Origin: Schlegelella_A sp038318385
GTDB lineage: Bacteria; Pseudomonadota; Gammaproteobacteria; Burkholderiales; Burkholderiaceae_C
Reading direction: 5' to 3'
Length of the DNA: 64,000 bases
Assembly: GCA_038318385.1 (NCBI GenBank)
Contig: JBBQCD010000010.1
Coordinates: 1 to 64,000, forward strand
In this document: positions 46,281 to 55,321 of the stretch, one piece after another
How positions within the stretch are numbered: the stretch's first letter is position 1
Layout: each line of letters begins with the position of its first letter
Notes under the pieces: generated by a model
Databases searched by the model: none
What the model was told of the DNA's origin: nothing
The model's input: the letters and a program-made list of their open reading frames with translations, nothing else
Translations under genes and position numbers: made by a program

Positions 46281-47618
46281 TCAGTCGGGGCGGCTGCCTG
46301 CCAGGCGCTGGATCCAGTGCTCCGTGAGCGGCGTCCTCGGCTTGGCGAGGCTGCGCTCGTTCAGCAGCGCCCGGCCCACGCTGCGGTCGCGGGCCCGGGC
46401 CGCCGCGGCCATCAACGTCTGATCGATCAGGTCGCGCTGCGCGTGGCTGCCGCCGAAGCGATGGGCGAGCGCGCGCACCGGGTACATGGTCTCGACGGCG
46501 GCGTCGTAGCGCCCGTGCGCGAAATCGAGCATGCCGCGCATCAGCGGCAGGCCGACGTCGCACGCCATTTCGCGGTTCGTGCCGGCGGCCTGCGCGTGTG
46601 CGGTCGTCGTCTTCAACCAGGCTTCGGCGCGTTCCAGTTCGCCCGCGCCGAGCAGGGCCAGCAGGGCATGCAGGTCGTTGAAGGCGTAGTGTCCCGCGGC
46701 TTCGGGGGGCAGCGCCCAGGCGGCCGCCAGGTCCTGCCAGCGCGGTCCCACGTCGGCCCCCAGCAGGTGCAGCCGCCACAGCAGCGAGGCCGTGTCGAGG
46801 CGTTCGAGCGCCACCTGCGTCTTCCCCGCGGCGAGGTGCTCGTCGTGCAGGGCCAGTGCGCCGGCGACATCGAGACGTTCGAGCGCAAAGAGCGCCTGGT
46901 GCCAGCCGAGGTGCACGGAAAAGCCGTTGCCCGCGTTCCATTCGGGGCGCCAGCGCATCAGCCATCGGCTGCCGTCTTCGTGACGGCCCTGCATCTCCAT
47001 CACGTGGGCGACGGCGTGCACCGCCCACGGCGCCTTCGGGTCGGCCGCGAGCGCCTGGCGCCCGACGTCTTCGGCCGCGGCGTGGAAGTTCGACTCCTCC
47101 AGGCCGAAGGCCAGCATCGCCAGCACGTGCGGCCGGAGCGGGTCCGCCGCGTCCCACTCCGGCAGCACGCGCGCGACGCGCAGGCGCAGGTTCAGGGCGT
47201 CGCCGCGGTAGAAGTCGAAGAGGTGCGCCCATTGCAGCGCCAGCGCGTCGCGCGGATGCGCCAGCAGCAGCGCTTCCCAGGCGGCGCGGGCGCCGTCCCA
47301 GTCGCCGCTCTGGAGCCGGCGCAGGGCGTGGAAATGCGCGCGCTCGCGATCGTTCGCGCCATCCAACGACGATTCGGCGGCATCGAGAACGGCCGCGCCC
47401 TCGCGCGCGAAACCGGCCTCGCTCAGACCGAGGAGGAAGCCCGCCTTCATCAGCGGCGGCAGCAGCCAGGACGGGTCTGCGGCGACGGCCGCATCGAGGT
47501 CGTCGAGGGGCGTGCCGTAGAAGGTCATCAGGCGCCACAGCGCCTTCTCGGCGTGATCCAGCGCGGCCCGCGACGAGGTGCTGACGGGGTTGCCGCGGCC
47601 GTCGATTCGGGGGTTCAT
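46281..47618 (-). CDS. TTC38-like tetratricopeptide protein
   Basis: A protein of 445 residues, all helical, with several TPR-type pairs. The stretch PKAPWAVHAVAHVMEMQGR, followed by W and HLGWH residues, is a hallmark of the TTC38 family, conserved from bacteria to humans with unknown function. The ATG at 47618 is the first in the frame. It lies downstream of the amidase in the same direction with a 114-base gap, so it may be the last gene of the peptide-transport operon or independent. It is probably cytosolic. Confidence 0.8.
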   Translation of the reverse strand: MNPRIDGRGNPVSTSSRAALDHAEKALWRLMTFYGTPLDDLDAAVAADPSWLLPPLMKAGFLLGLSEAGFAREGAAVLDAAESSLDGANDRERAHFHALRRLQSGDWDGARAAWEALLLAHPRDALALQWAHLFDFYRGDALNLRLRVARVLPEWDAADPLRPHVLAMLAFGLEESNFHAAAEDVGRQALAADPKAPWAVHAVAHVMEMQGRHEDGSRWLMRWRPEWNAGNGFSVHLGWHQALFALERLDVAGALALHDEHLAAGKTQVALERLDTASLLWRLHLLGADVGPRWQDLAAAWALPPEAAGHYAFNDLHALLALLGAGELERAEAWLKTTTAHAQAAGTNREMACDVGLPLMRGMLDFAHGRYDAAVETMYPVRALAHRFGGSHAQRDLIDQTLMAAAARARDRSVGRALLNERSLAKPRTPLTEHWIQRLAGSRPD

Positions 47619-47732
47619 GAATTTGGCGCTGGTGTAGGCGTGTGCGTCGGCGTGTGCTTCGACAGGTGGGCAAGCGGGTTGCGGGTGGGACTGTGCCGCG
47701 ACGGCCGGGGCCCGCCGGTACCGCGTTGCCTC

Positions 47733-49127
47733 TCAGCCCTGCGGCGGTTCCGGCCAGGGACGCTGCGCCGGGCGCATCAGCTCCCAGGCGCGGGCCACCT
47801 GCAGCACCGTCAGATCATCGTGCCGCCGCCCGGCGATCTGCAGGCCGATCGGCAGGCCATCGGCGGTGTAGCCGCAGTTGATGCTCGCGGCCGGTTGTTC
47901 GCTCATGTTGTACGGCAGCGTGAAGGCGATGTGCTCGAACGGCCGCTTCGGATCGTTCGTCGGGCACGGCAGTTCGGCCGCGAACGCCGGCACCGGCGCG
48001 GTCGGCGACAGGACCACGTCGTAGGCCGCGCAGGCGGCGACGGCGGCTTCGCGCATCGCTCCCATCTGGCTGTACCCGCGGAACACGCGCTCGCCGGAGA
48101 GGCCTTCGCCGCCGCGCGCCCACTCGACGATGAACGGCAGGACCTTGGCGCGACGTTGCGCTGTCAGCGCGGAAATGTCGATCCACGAGCGCGTGCGCCA
48201 GAAGTCGTCCATGCCATCGGCCATCGCCCGGGTCATGAACGGCGGCACCGCCTCCACCACGGCCCCGGACTTCTCGAACATTCGCGCCGCGGCCTCGACG
48301 GCAGCGGCGACTTCCGGGTCCACCGGCAGGCCCCAGCCGGCGTCGAGCATCAGGCCGATCCTCAGGCCGCGAACTTCGCGCTCCAGCTTGCTCCAGGCGA
48401 TCGCCTGCACCGGCAGGCTCATCGAATCGCGCGCATCGGGCTGGCTCAGGACCGCCATCAGCAGCGCCGAATCCTCGACGCTGCGCGTCATCGGGCCCGC
48501 CACGCGCCCGGCATACGGCGGGAAGATCGGGATGCGGCCGAGGCTCGGCTTCAAGGTGAAGATGCCGCACCAGCCGGCCGGCAGGCGCACCGAGCCGCCG
48601 ATGTCGGTGCCGACATGCAGCGGGCCGTAGCCCGCCGCCGCCGCCGCCGCGGCCCCGGCGCTGCTGCCGCCCGGCCCCTTGCTCAGGTCCCAGGGGTTGC
48701 GTGCCAGCGCATGGAAGCTCGACAGGCCGGACGACAGCATGCCGTAGTCGGGCATCGTCGTCTTGCCGAGGATCACCGTCCCGCTCTCGCGCAGGCGCGC
48801 TGCCGGCGGCGCATCGCGTTCCGCCGGCGCCAGTTCGGTCGCGGCGGTACCGAGCGGCATCGGCACGCCTTCGGTCGCGATGTTCTCCTTGATCGTCGCC
48901 GGCACACCGTCGAGCGGACCCAGCGGCTCGCCCCTGACCCAGCGTGCCTCGGAGGCTTCGGCCTGCGCCAGCGCGGCCTCTGCGTCGAGCGCGTAGGTCG
49001 CGTGCAGATGCGGCTCCCAGGCCGCGATGCGGTCGAGCACCGCCCGGGTCGCCTCAACCGGCGACGCCGCCTTGCGGCGATAGAGATCGAGGAGCTCGGC
49101 GGCCGAGAGGGTGTGGAGTTCGGCCAT
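47733..49127 (-). CDS. Amidase-signature family hydrolase
   Basis: A protein of 464 residues. The Ser-cisSer-Lys triad is visible: K80 in TIKEN, S155 in GGSSAGAA, S179 in GTDIGGSVR. This is the standard fold of amidases such as AmiE-like or GatA-like enzymes; GatB/GatC are absent, so it is a stand-alone amidase. The ATG at 49127 gives the usual N-terminus (LSAAELLDLYRRKAASPVEA). It is located directly after the dipeptide-type binding protein, so it may cleave an amide or short peptide derivative imported by that system (inference). Confidence 0.9.
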   Translation of the reverse strand: MAELHTLSAAELLDLYRRKAASPVEATRAVLDRIAAWEPHLHATYALDAEAALAQAEASEARWVRGEPLGPLDGVPATIKENIATEGVPMPLGTAATELAPAERDAPPAARLRESGTVILGKTTMPDYGMLSSGLSSFHALARNPWDLSKGPGGSSAGAAAAAAAGYGPLHVGTDIGGSVRLPAGWCGIFTLKPSLGRIPIFPPYAGRVAGPMTRSVEDSALLMAVLSQPDARDSMSLPVQAIAWSKLEREVRGLRIGLMLDAGWGLPVDPEVAAAVEAAARMFEKSGAVVEAVPPFMTRAMADGMDDFWRTRSWIDISALTAQRRAKVLPFIVEWARGGEGLSGERVFRGYSQMGAMREAAVAACAAYDVVLSPTAPVPAFAAELPCPTNDPKRPFEHIAFTLPYNMSEQPAASINCGYTADGLPIGLQIAGRRHDDLTVLQVARAWELMRPAQRPWPEPPQG

Positions 49128-49180
49128 GCGAGCGTGCCTGGATTGGGAAACGGAGGGGTCGACGAGGAAGGGCCTTCGAC

Positions 49181-50680
49181 CTACTGCCAGCTGACCGCAC
49201 CGAGGTCGTTGGCGAAGATCGGCGAGCTGCTCCACAGTCCCTTGAGGTTCTTCTTGGAAACCGCGAACTGCGGCAGCTGGAACATGAACACCACCGGCGA
49301 ATCGGTGGCGAGCTGGCGCTGGATGTCGCCGAGCAGCTTCATGCGACCCTTCGAGTCGGTGGTCGAGTTGTAGGCGGCGACCCGGTCGCGGAAGACCTTC
49401 GAGTCGTAGCCGATGTAGTAGTCGGGGTTGGCGTAGACGGTGGCGAAGTCGAGCGGTTCGACGTGGCTGATGATGGTCAGGTCGAAGTTGCCCTTGAACG
49501 GACCGGAGAGCCACTGGGCCCACTCGACGTTCTCGATCTTGGCGTTGATGCCGACCTTGGCCAGCTGCGCGGCGACGATCTCGCCACCCTTGCGGGCGTA
49601 CTGCGGCGGGGGCAGCGTCAGGGTGACGTTCAGCGGGGTCGTGATGCCGGCTTCCTTCAGCAGTGCCTTGGACTTCTCCGGGTCGTAGGCGTTGACCGCG
49701 GTCAGGTCGACGTAGCCTGCATCGCTCGGCACCATATGGCTGCCGATCGGCTTGCCATGGCCCTCCATCGCGCCATCGATCACGGCCTTGCGGTCCACCG
49801 CCATGGCGATGGCACGGCGCACGCGCACGTCGTCGAAGGGCTTCTTCTTGTTGTTGATGCTGACGATGGTCTTGCCCTCGGTGCCGCCCGGGGTCACCGT
49901 GAAGCGGCCATCGCCCTGGAACTGCTTGAGACTCTCGAAGGCCCCGAAGCGCGGCATGCCGTCGATGTCGCCGGCCAGCAGCGCGGCGACCTGCGCCGCT
50001 GGGTCGTTGATGAAGCGGAAGGTGGCCTTCTTCAGCTTGACGCCAGCGGCATTGCGGTAGCCCTCGTTCTTGACCAGCGTCAGCGACGCGCCCTTGGTCC
50101 ACGAATCGAACTTGAACGGCCCGGTGCCGACCGGCTTGGTGGTCGTCGTCGCCGCGCTCTTCGGATCCAGGATCACCGCGGTGTTCTCGCCCATGCGGAA
50201 CAGGAAGTTGCCGTCGGCCTGGGCCAGCACCAGGATCACGGTGTAGGCGTCTGGCGTGTCGATGCGGCTGATGTTGTCGAACACCGACTTCTTCGCCTTG
50301 TTCGTCGAGCCGGTCGCCTTGGCGCGTTCGAAGGTGAACTTGACGTCGCTGGCATCGAACGCCTCGCCGTCGCTGAATTTCACGCCCTTCTTCAGCTTGA
50401 AGGTGTAGACCTTGCCGTCCGGATCAATGGTCCAGCTCTCGGCCAGCAGCGGCGTGATGCTGCCGTCCATGTTGATCTTGGTCAGGCCCTCGAGGATGTT
50501 GTAGTGGACGATCTCGCCGATCGCCGCGGCCGGGGCGGTGGTCGGGTCGAGCCCCGTCGGTTCCAGCACCATGCCGAGGACGACGCTGTCCTTGCGGGCC
50601 TGCGCGCCGGCCGAGAGCGGCAGCGCAACGAGGGTGGCCAGCGCCAGGGCGGCCAGGATTCGGGTGCGGGGATTCATCAT
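49181..50680 (-). CDS. ABC transporter substrate-binding protein, family 5 (peptide type)
   Basis: Periplasmic receptor of 499 residues with a signal peptide (LALATLVALPLSAGAQA). Family 5 features: LEPTGLDPTTAP, YNILEGLTKINMDGSITPLLAESW and YTFKLKKGVKFSDGEAFDASDVKF. It binds di/oligopeptides, nickel or related ligands. The ATG at 50680 overlaps the ATPase stop by four bases, so the operon order is dppB-dppC-dsbA-like-dppD-dppF-receptor-amidase. The receptor being last is unusual, since it often comes first. Confidence 0.92.
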   Translation of the reverse strand: MMNPRTRILAALALATLVALPLSAGAQARKDSVVLGMVLEPTGLDPTTAPAAAIGEIVHYNILEGLTKINMDGSITPLLAESWTIDPDGKVYTFKLKKGVKFSDGEAFDASDVKFTFERAKATGSTNKAKKSVFDNISRIDTPDAYTVILVLAQADGNFLFRMGENTAVILDPKSAATTTTKPVGTGPFKFDSWTKGASLTLVKNEGYRNAAGVKLKKATFRFINDPAAQVAALLAGDIDGMPRFGAFESLKQFQGDGRFTVTPGGTEGKTIVSINNKKKPFDDVRVRRAIAMAVDRKAVIDGAMEGHGKPIGSHMVPSDAGYVDLTAVNAYDPEKSKALLKEAGITTPLNVTLTLPPPQYARKGGEIVAAQLAKVGINAKIENVEWAQWLSGPFKGNFDLTIISHVEPLDFATVYANPDYYIGYDSKVFRDRVAAYNSTTDSKGRMKLLGDIQRQLATDSPVVFMFQLPQFAVSKKNLKGLWSSSPIFANDLGAVSWQ

Positions 50681-51744
50681 GAGGATTCCTCTTCAGCGTT
50701 GACTTCGATCATCACCTGTTCGGCGAAATGGCAGGCGGCGAGATGGCCGGTGGCGACGGCCCGCAAGGGCGGCTGCTGCTCGGTGCACAGCGCACGCCGA
50801 TGGCGGCAGCGCGGGGCATACGCGCAGCCGCCTGCGATCTCGCCTTCGGCCACGACTTTATCGGATGCAAGTGCCGCGCCAGACGGTGCATTCCCGGGCG
50901 TCCCGGCGCCACGACGGCGGCCCGCTCCTCGCGCGTCGGCGCGCGGCACGGCTTGCATCAGCGCCTGGGTGTAGGGGTGGGCGGCCGCGCGGAACAGCAC
51001 GTCGGGCGACCCTTGCTCGACGATGCGGCCGGCGTAGAGCACGGCTACCTCGTCGCAGATGTGATCGACGACGGCGATGTCGTGGCTGATGAGGAGGTAG
51101 GTGACCCCGAACTGCCGTTGCAGGTCCTGCAGGAGGTTCAGCACCTGGGCCTGGACCGAAACGTCGAGCGCGCTGACCGGTTCGTCGGCGACGATCAGCC
51201 GCGGCCGGGTGATCAGGGCGCGGGCAATGGCGATGCGCTGGCGCTGCCCGCCGGAGAACTCGTGAGGGTACTTGGTGGCGTCGGTGGCCCGCAGGCCGAC
51301 GGCGTCGAGAGCCTCTGCGACCTTGCCGCGGGTGTCCGCCGCCGGCGCGGCGGCCAGGGGCTCGGCGACGATGCGGCCGACCTGCTGGCGTGGGTCGAGC
51401 GAGCCGTAGGGGTCCTGGAACACCATCTGGAAGTCGCACCGCGCCGCGCGCAGCTCGGCCGGACCGAGTGCATTCAGGTCGCGGCCGAGCAGGACCACGC
51501 GCCCGGCCGTCGGCCGCTCGAGCGCCATCACCATCCGCGCCAGCGTCGATTTGCCGGAGCCCGATTCGCCCACCAGACCCAGGCTGGTGCCGGCACGCAT
51601 CGAGAACGACACGCCGCGCAGGGCCTCGACCCGCGGCGGGGCCTCGAACAGGCGCTCGCGCGGCAAGGTGTAGTGCTTGACGACGTCGGCGACTTCCAGG
51701 AGCGGCCCGGCCGATGCGGCGGCCGATGCGGTGCCGATCGTCAT
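50677..51744 (-). CDS. Dipeptide-type ABC transporter ATPase, DppF-like
   Basis: A protein of 355 residues. Walker A GESGSGKSTLARM, signature EFSGGQRQRIAIARAL, Walker B RLIVADEPVSALD, switch His in LLISHDIAV. The C-terminal oligopeptide-transporter extension with Cys residues (CAYAPRCRHRRALC) follows a Gly/Arg-rich insertion of about 30 residues. The ATG at 51744 overlaps the stop of the DppD-like gene by four bases. It powers uptake together with DppD. Confidence 0.9.
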   Translation of the reverse strand: MTIGTASAAASAGPLLEVADVVKHYTLPRERLFEAPPRVEALRGVSFSMRAGTSLGLVGESGSGKSTLARMVMALERPTAGRVVLLGRDLNALGPAELRAARCDFQMVFQDPYGSLDPRQQVGRIVAEPLAAAPAADTRGKVAEALDAVGLRATDATKYPHEFSGGQRQRIAIARALITRPRLIVADEPVSALDVSVQAQVLNLLQDLQRQFGVTYLLISHDIAVVDHICDEVAVLYAGRIVEQGSPDVLFRAAAHPYTQALMQAVPRADARGAGRRRGAGTPGNAPSGAALASDKVVAEGEIAGGCAYAPRCRHRRALCTEQQPPLRAVATGHLAACHFAEQVMIEVNAEEESS

Positions 51745-52754
51745 GCGGCGCGACTTTCCTCGAACACGCGCGTCCTGCCGGTGTCGGCGGCGACGGCATC
51801 GAGCCGGATGCAGCGCGCGCGATGGCCGTGCTCGACCTCGATGTCCGGCGGCATGGCGCTGCGGCAGGCGTCGACGACCCACGCGCAGCGCTCCGCGAAC
51901 GGGCAACCGGATGGCATGTCGGCGAGTTCGGGGACGCGACCCGGAATCGTCACCAGCCGGCTGCCGCGCGTCGCCCCGAGGCGCGGGCGGGCACCGAAGA
52001 GTCCGCGGGTGTAGGGGTGGGCGAGGCGGTGGAAGATGCCGTCGGTCGAGCCCGATTCGACGATCGTGCCGCCGTACATGACCAGCATCCGCTCGACCGT
52101 GCGTGCCATCACGCCGAGGTCGTGGCTGATCAGCAGCATCGCCATGCCGCGCTCGGCCACGAGCTCGGCGATCAGGTCGAGGATCTCGCCCTGGATGGTG
52201 ACGTCCAGCGCGGTCGTCGGCTCGTCGGCGATCAGCAGCTCCGGGCCGCAGGCCAGCGCCATCGCGATCGTCACCCGCTGGCGCTGGCCGCCGGAGAACT
52301 GGTGCGGGTAGGCGTCGAGCCGGCGCGCCGCCTGCGGCAGCCGTACCCGGTCGAGCAGGCGAAGCGCCTCCGCCCGGGCCTCGCTGCGGCCCATGCCCTT
52401 GTGCAGGCGCAACGGTTCGGCGACCTGGTCGCCGACGGTATGCAGCGGATTGAGCGCTGTCATCGGCTCCTGGAAGACCATGCCGATGCGGTTGCCCCGC
52501 AGTGCGCACAAGGCTTCGTCGCCGAGGCCGACGAGCTCCTGGCCGTTCAGGCGGATGCTGCCGGTGACGGTCGCGCCCTCGGGCAAGAGCCCCATCAGCG
52601 CCAGCGCCGTCATCGACTTGCCGCAGCCGCTCTCGCCGATCAGGCCGACGGTCTCGGCGCGATCGACGGCGAACGAGATCCCGCGCAGCGCGTCTGCGGG
52701 GCCGCGGGGCGTCTGCAGGGTGACACGCAGGTCGGAGACTTCGAGCAGGGCCAA
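51741..52754 (-). CDS. Dipeptide-type ABC transporter ATPase, DppD-like
   Basis: A protein of 337 residues. Walker A GESGCGKSMTALALMG, signature QFSGGQRQRVTIAMAL, Walker B ELLIADEPTTALD. The C-terminal family extension CPFAERCAWVVDAC is present. The start is TTG 52754 (LALLEVSDL), since no ATG or GTG fits before the first beta strand; this is a weaker start call. A gap of 60 bases separates it from the DsbA-like gene upstream. Confidence 0.88.
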   Translation of the reverse strand: MALLEVSDLRVTLQTPRGPADALRGISFAVDRAETVGLIGESGCGKSMTALALMGLLPEGATVTGSIRLNGQELVGLGDEALCALRGNRIGMVFQEPMTALNPLHTVGDQVAEPLRLHKGMGRSEARAEALRLLDRVRLPQAARRLDAYPHQFSGGQRQRVTIAMALACGPELLIADEPTTALDVTIQGEILDLIAELVAERGMAMLLISHDLGVMARTVERMLVMYGGTIVESGSTDGIFHRLAHPYTRGLFGARPRLGATRGSRLVTIPGRVPELADMPSGCPFAERCAWVVDACRSAMPPDIEVEHGHRARCIRLDAVAADTGRTRVFEESRAA

Positions 52755-52814
52755 TTCGTGCGCTGGGTCAGTGGAGGGGCGACGATAGCGCCGATTCCGC
52801 CGCGCCCGCGCCGA

Positions 52815-53444
52815 TCAGCCTTCGGCGGCGATCTTGCGGAGCGCTTCCTCGAACACCTCCGGGGGCTGACCGCCCTGGATCAGGTGGCGGTCGTTGACGA
52901 TCACCGACGGCACCGCCGACACGCCGAGTTCCTGCCAGTGGCGCTCGCGATCGCGCACTTCCTTCGTGAATTCGCCACTCTGCAGCACCGCGCGCGCTCT
53001 CTCGACATCGAGACCGGCTTCACCCGCGAGTTCCAGCAGCACGGCGTGATCGCCCAGGCTGCGGCCTTCGCCGTGATAGGCCTGCAGCAGCGCGCGCTTC
53101 AACGCGTGCTGGCGACCCTCCAGGCCGGCCCAGTGCATCAGGCGGTGGGCATCGAAGGTGTTCCAGACATGGGTGCGCTCGCCGAAGACGAAGCCAACCT
53201 CGGCGCCGCGCTCGCGGATCCGGGCGCGGTTCTGAGCCAGCTGTTCCGGGCCCAGGCCGTACTTGGCGCGCAGGTACTCGTTCGCGTCGGCGCCTTCGGG
53301 CTGCATCGTCGGGTTGAGCTCGAAGGGCTCGAAGCGCAGTTCGACGGGAATGTCGTCGCCGATGCGATCGAGCGCGCGTTCGAGCGAGGCCAGGCCGACT
53401 GCGCACCAGGGGCAGGCGACGTCGGATACGAATTCGATCTTCAT
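52815..53444 (-). CDS. DsbA-family oxidoreductase, FrnE-like
   Basis: A protein of 209 residues. The thioredoxin-fold active site is CPWC in VSDVACPWCAVG, and cis-Pro is in SAVPSVIVND. This is the cytoplasmic FrnE/DsbA-like polyketide-type isomerase family, with no signal peptide. The ATG at 53444 has GAAAGAG at correct spacing; ATG 53450 would overlap the DppC stop (ATGA). Lying inside a dipeptide-type ABC operon is unusual; a role in disulfide or glutathione chemistry on the imported compound is possible but unproven. Confidence 0.88.
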   Translation of the reverse strand: MKIEFVSDVACPWCAVGLASLERALDRIGDDIPVELRFEPFELNPTMQPEGADANEYLRAKYGLGPEQLAQNRARIRERGAEVGFVFGERTHVWNTFDAHRLMHWAGLEGRQHALKRALLQAYHGEGRSLGDHAVLLELAGEAGLDVERARAVLQSGEFTKEVRDRERHWQELGVSAVPSVIVNDRHLIQGGQPPEVFEEALRKIAAEG

Positions 53445-53446
53445 GG

Positions 53447-54286
53447 TCATCTCTTTCTTGCGAGTCGCGGGTCGAGCAGGTCGCGCAGCCCGTCTCCCAT
53501 CAGGTTGAGCCCCAGCACCGAGAATGCAATGGCCAGGCCCGGCCAGATCGCCAGCTGTGGCGCCTTGAACATCATGCCCTGGGCCTCGTTGAGCATGCGA
53601 CCCCAGCTCGGCATCGGTGGCTGCGTGCCCAGGCCCAGGTAGCTCAGCGCGGCCTCGGCGAGGATGGCGATGGCGAACTGGATGGTCGCCTGGACGATCA
53701 GCAGCGAAGCGATGTTCGGCAGGACGTGCTCGAAGGTGATGCGCCACGCGCCTTTCCCGCACGCCCGGGATGCGAGCACGTACTCGCGCGACCAGATCGC
53801 GTTGGCCGCGGAGCGACTGACGCGCGCGAACACCGGCACGTTGAAGATGCCGATGGCGATGATGGATGTGAAGAGCCCGGGGCCGTAGATCGCCGTCAGC
53901 ATGATCGCCGAGAGCAGTGCCGGGAACGCGAAGGCGAAGTCCGAGAAGCGCATCACCGCTTCCTCGACCCAGCCGCGGCGCGCCGCCGCCAGCAGTCCGA
54001 GGGCCACGCCGAAGGCGATGCCGATGCCGACGGCGACGATGCCGACGGCGATCGAGTTGCGCGCGCCGACCAGCAGCAGCGAGACCACGTCGCGGCCGAG
54101 GCTGTCGGTGCCGAGCCAGTGGGTCGCGTTCGGCGTCTCCAGACGGTGCGGCACGTCGATGTCGGTGGCCGAGTGCGGTGTCCAGACGAACGACAGGGCC
54201 GCCGCGCCGATCAGCAGCAGCACCAGCGCACCGCCGATCGCGAAGCTCTTGTGGCGCAGCGCGCGCGCGAGCACGCCCTCACGCAT
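53447..54286 (-). CDS. Dipeptide-type ABC transporter permease, DppC-like
   Basis: A protein of 279 residues. The N-terminal span is FAIGGALVLLLIGAAALSFVW, then the DppC stretch HWLGTDSLGRDVVSLLLVGARNSI, EAVMRFSDFAFAFPALLSAIML and the EAA-type loop ASRACGKGAWRITFEHVLPNI. The ATG at 54286 overlaps the DppB-like stop by eight bases. It forms the membrane channel with DppB. Confidence 0.92.
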   Translation of the reverse strand: MREGVLARALRHKSFAIGGALVLLLIGAAALSFVWTPHSATDIDVPHRLETPNATHWLGTDSLGRDVVSLLLVGARNSIAVGIVAVGIGIAFGVALGLLAAARRGWVEEAVMRFSDFAFAFPALLSAIMLTAIYGPGLFTSIIAIGIFNVPVFARVSRSAANAIWSREYVLASRACGKGAWRITFEHVLPNIASLLIVQATIQFAIAILAEAALSYLGLGTQPPMPSWGRMLNEAQGMMFKAPQLAIWPGLAIAFSVLGLNLMGDGLRDLLDPRLARKR

Positions 54287-55271
54287 GGCCGACCTTCAGC
54301 CGCGGGTCGACGACGACGTAGAGCACGTCGACGACGAAGTTGATGACGATCACCGACGCCGCCAGCAGCATGACGACGTTGCGGACGACGCCTAGGTCGC
54401 GGTTGGCGATCGCCTGGAAGACGAGCCGGCCCAGCCCCGGCAGCGAGAACACGTTCTCGATCACCACCGTGCCGGTGAGGAGGTTGGCGAACTGCAGCCC
54501 CATCACCGTCAGCACCGGGACGAAGGCGTTGCGCAGCACGTGGCGCCACAGCACCGCGCGCCGCGACAGCCCCTTGGCGCGGGCGGTCCGGACGAAGTCC
54601 TCGCGCAGCACGTCGAGCACCGCCGAGCGGGTGATGCGCGCCAGGATCGCAGCCTGCACCACGGCGAGTGCCAGCGCCGGGAGTACCAGCGACTTGAAGG
54701 CGGTCCACGCGCCTTCGTCCCAGCCGGCGAACCCGCCGGCCGAGAACCACTGCAGCTTCACCGCGAAGAGCATGATCAGAAGGATCGCGAACCAGAAGTT
54801 CGGGATCGCGAGGCCCGCCTGGCTGGCCGCCATCACGCCGACGTCCCCGGCGCGGTTGTGGTGCGAGGCGGCATAGATTCCGAGCGCGAGCGCCAGCACG
54901 GTGGTGATCGTCATCGCCATCAGGGCCAGCGGCACCGTGACCGCCAGGCGCTCGACGATCAGTTCGGCGATCGGCGTGTCATAGGACGCGCTGATGCCGA
55001 GGTCGCCGGTCACCAGGCCGTGGACCCAGCCGGCATAACGCTCGAGCGGCGGCCGGTCGAGGCCGAGCCTGACCGTCAGCGCCTGCACCGCCTCGGGCGT
55101 GGCGGTGGCGCCGAGCATGACCTCGGCGGCATTGCCGGGCAGGACATCGAGGACGGCGAAGATGACCGCCGACGCCGCGAACAGGGTCGCGAGGAACGTC
55201 GCGAAGCGCTTGAGAAGGAAGATGCTGATGGCGGGCCCGGACCGTGAGTACGAGTGAATATGATGGCGCAA
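54279..55271 (-). CDS. Dipeptide-type ABC transporter permease, DppB-like
   Basis: A protein of up to 330 residues. DppB markers: FLLKRFATFLATLFAASAVIFAVLDVLPGN at the N-terminus, GLDRPPLERYAGWV, the coupling loop RTARAKGLSRRAVLWRHVLRNA, and VVIENVFSLPGLGRLVFQAI. The start is uncertain: TTG 55271 is the only candidate before the first span. The gene is first in a long transporter operon and is divergent from the aldehyde dehydrogenase operon, with about 50 bases between starts. Confidence 0.88.
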   Translation of the reverse strand: MRHHIHSYSRSGPAISIFLLKRFATFLATLFAASAVIFAVLDVLPGNAAEVMLGATATPEAVQALTVRLGLDRPPLERYAGWVHGLVTGDLGISASYDTPIAELIVERLAVTVPLALMAMTITTVLALALGIYAASHHNRAGDVGVMAASQAGLAIPNFWFAILLIMLFAVKLQWFSAGGFAGWDEGAWTAFKSLVLPALALAVVQAAILARITRSAVLDVLREDFVRTARAKGLSRRAVLWRHVLRNAFVPVLTVMGLQFANLLTGTVVIENVFSLPGLGRLVFQAIANRDLGVVRNVVMLLAASVIVINFVVDVLYVVVDPRLKVGHA

Positions 55272-55321
55272 ATCCGGCCGCGTCGAAGCGCGGCGGTCCG
55301 TCCAGCCGCGAGGTGCACCCC

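Noticed and set aside
47625..47660. Tandem 12-bp near repeats (GGCGTGTGCGTC type) upstream of the TTC38-like gene
   Set aside because: Only two good copies plus a degenerate third; likely slippage in a spacer without evident function.
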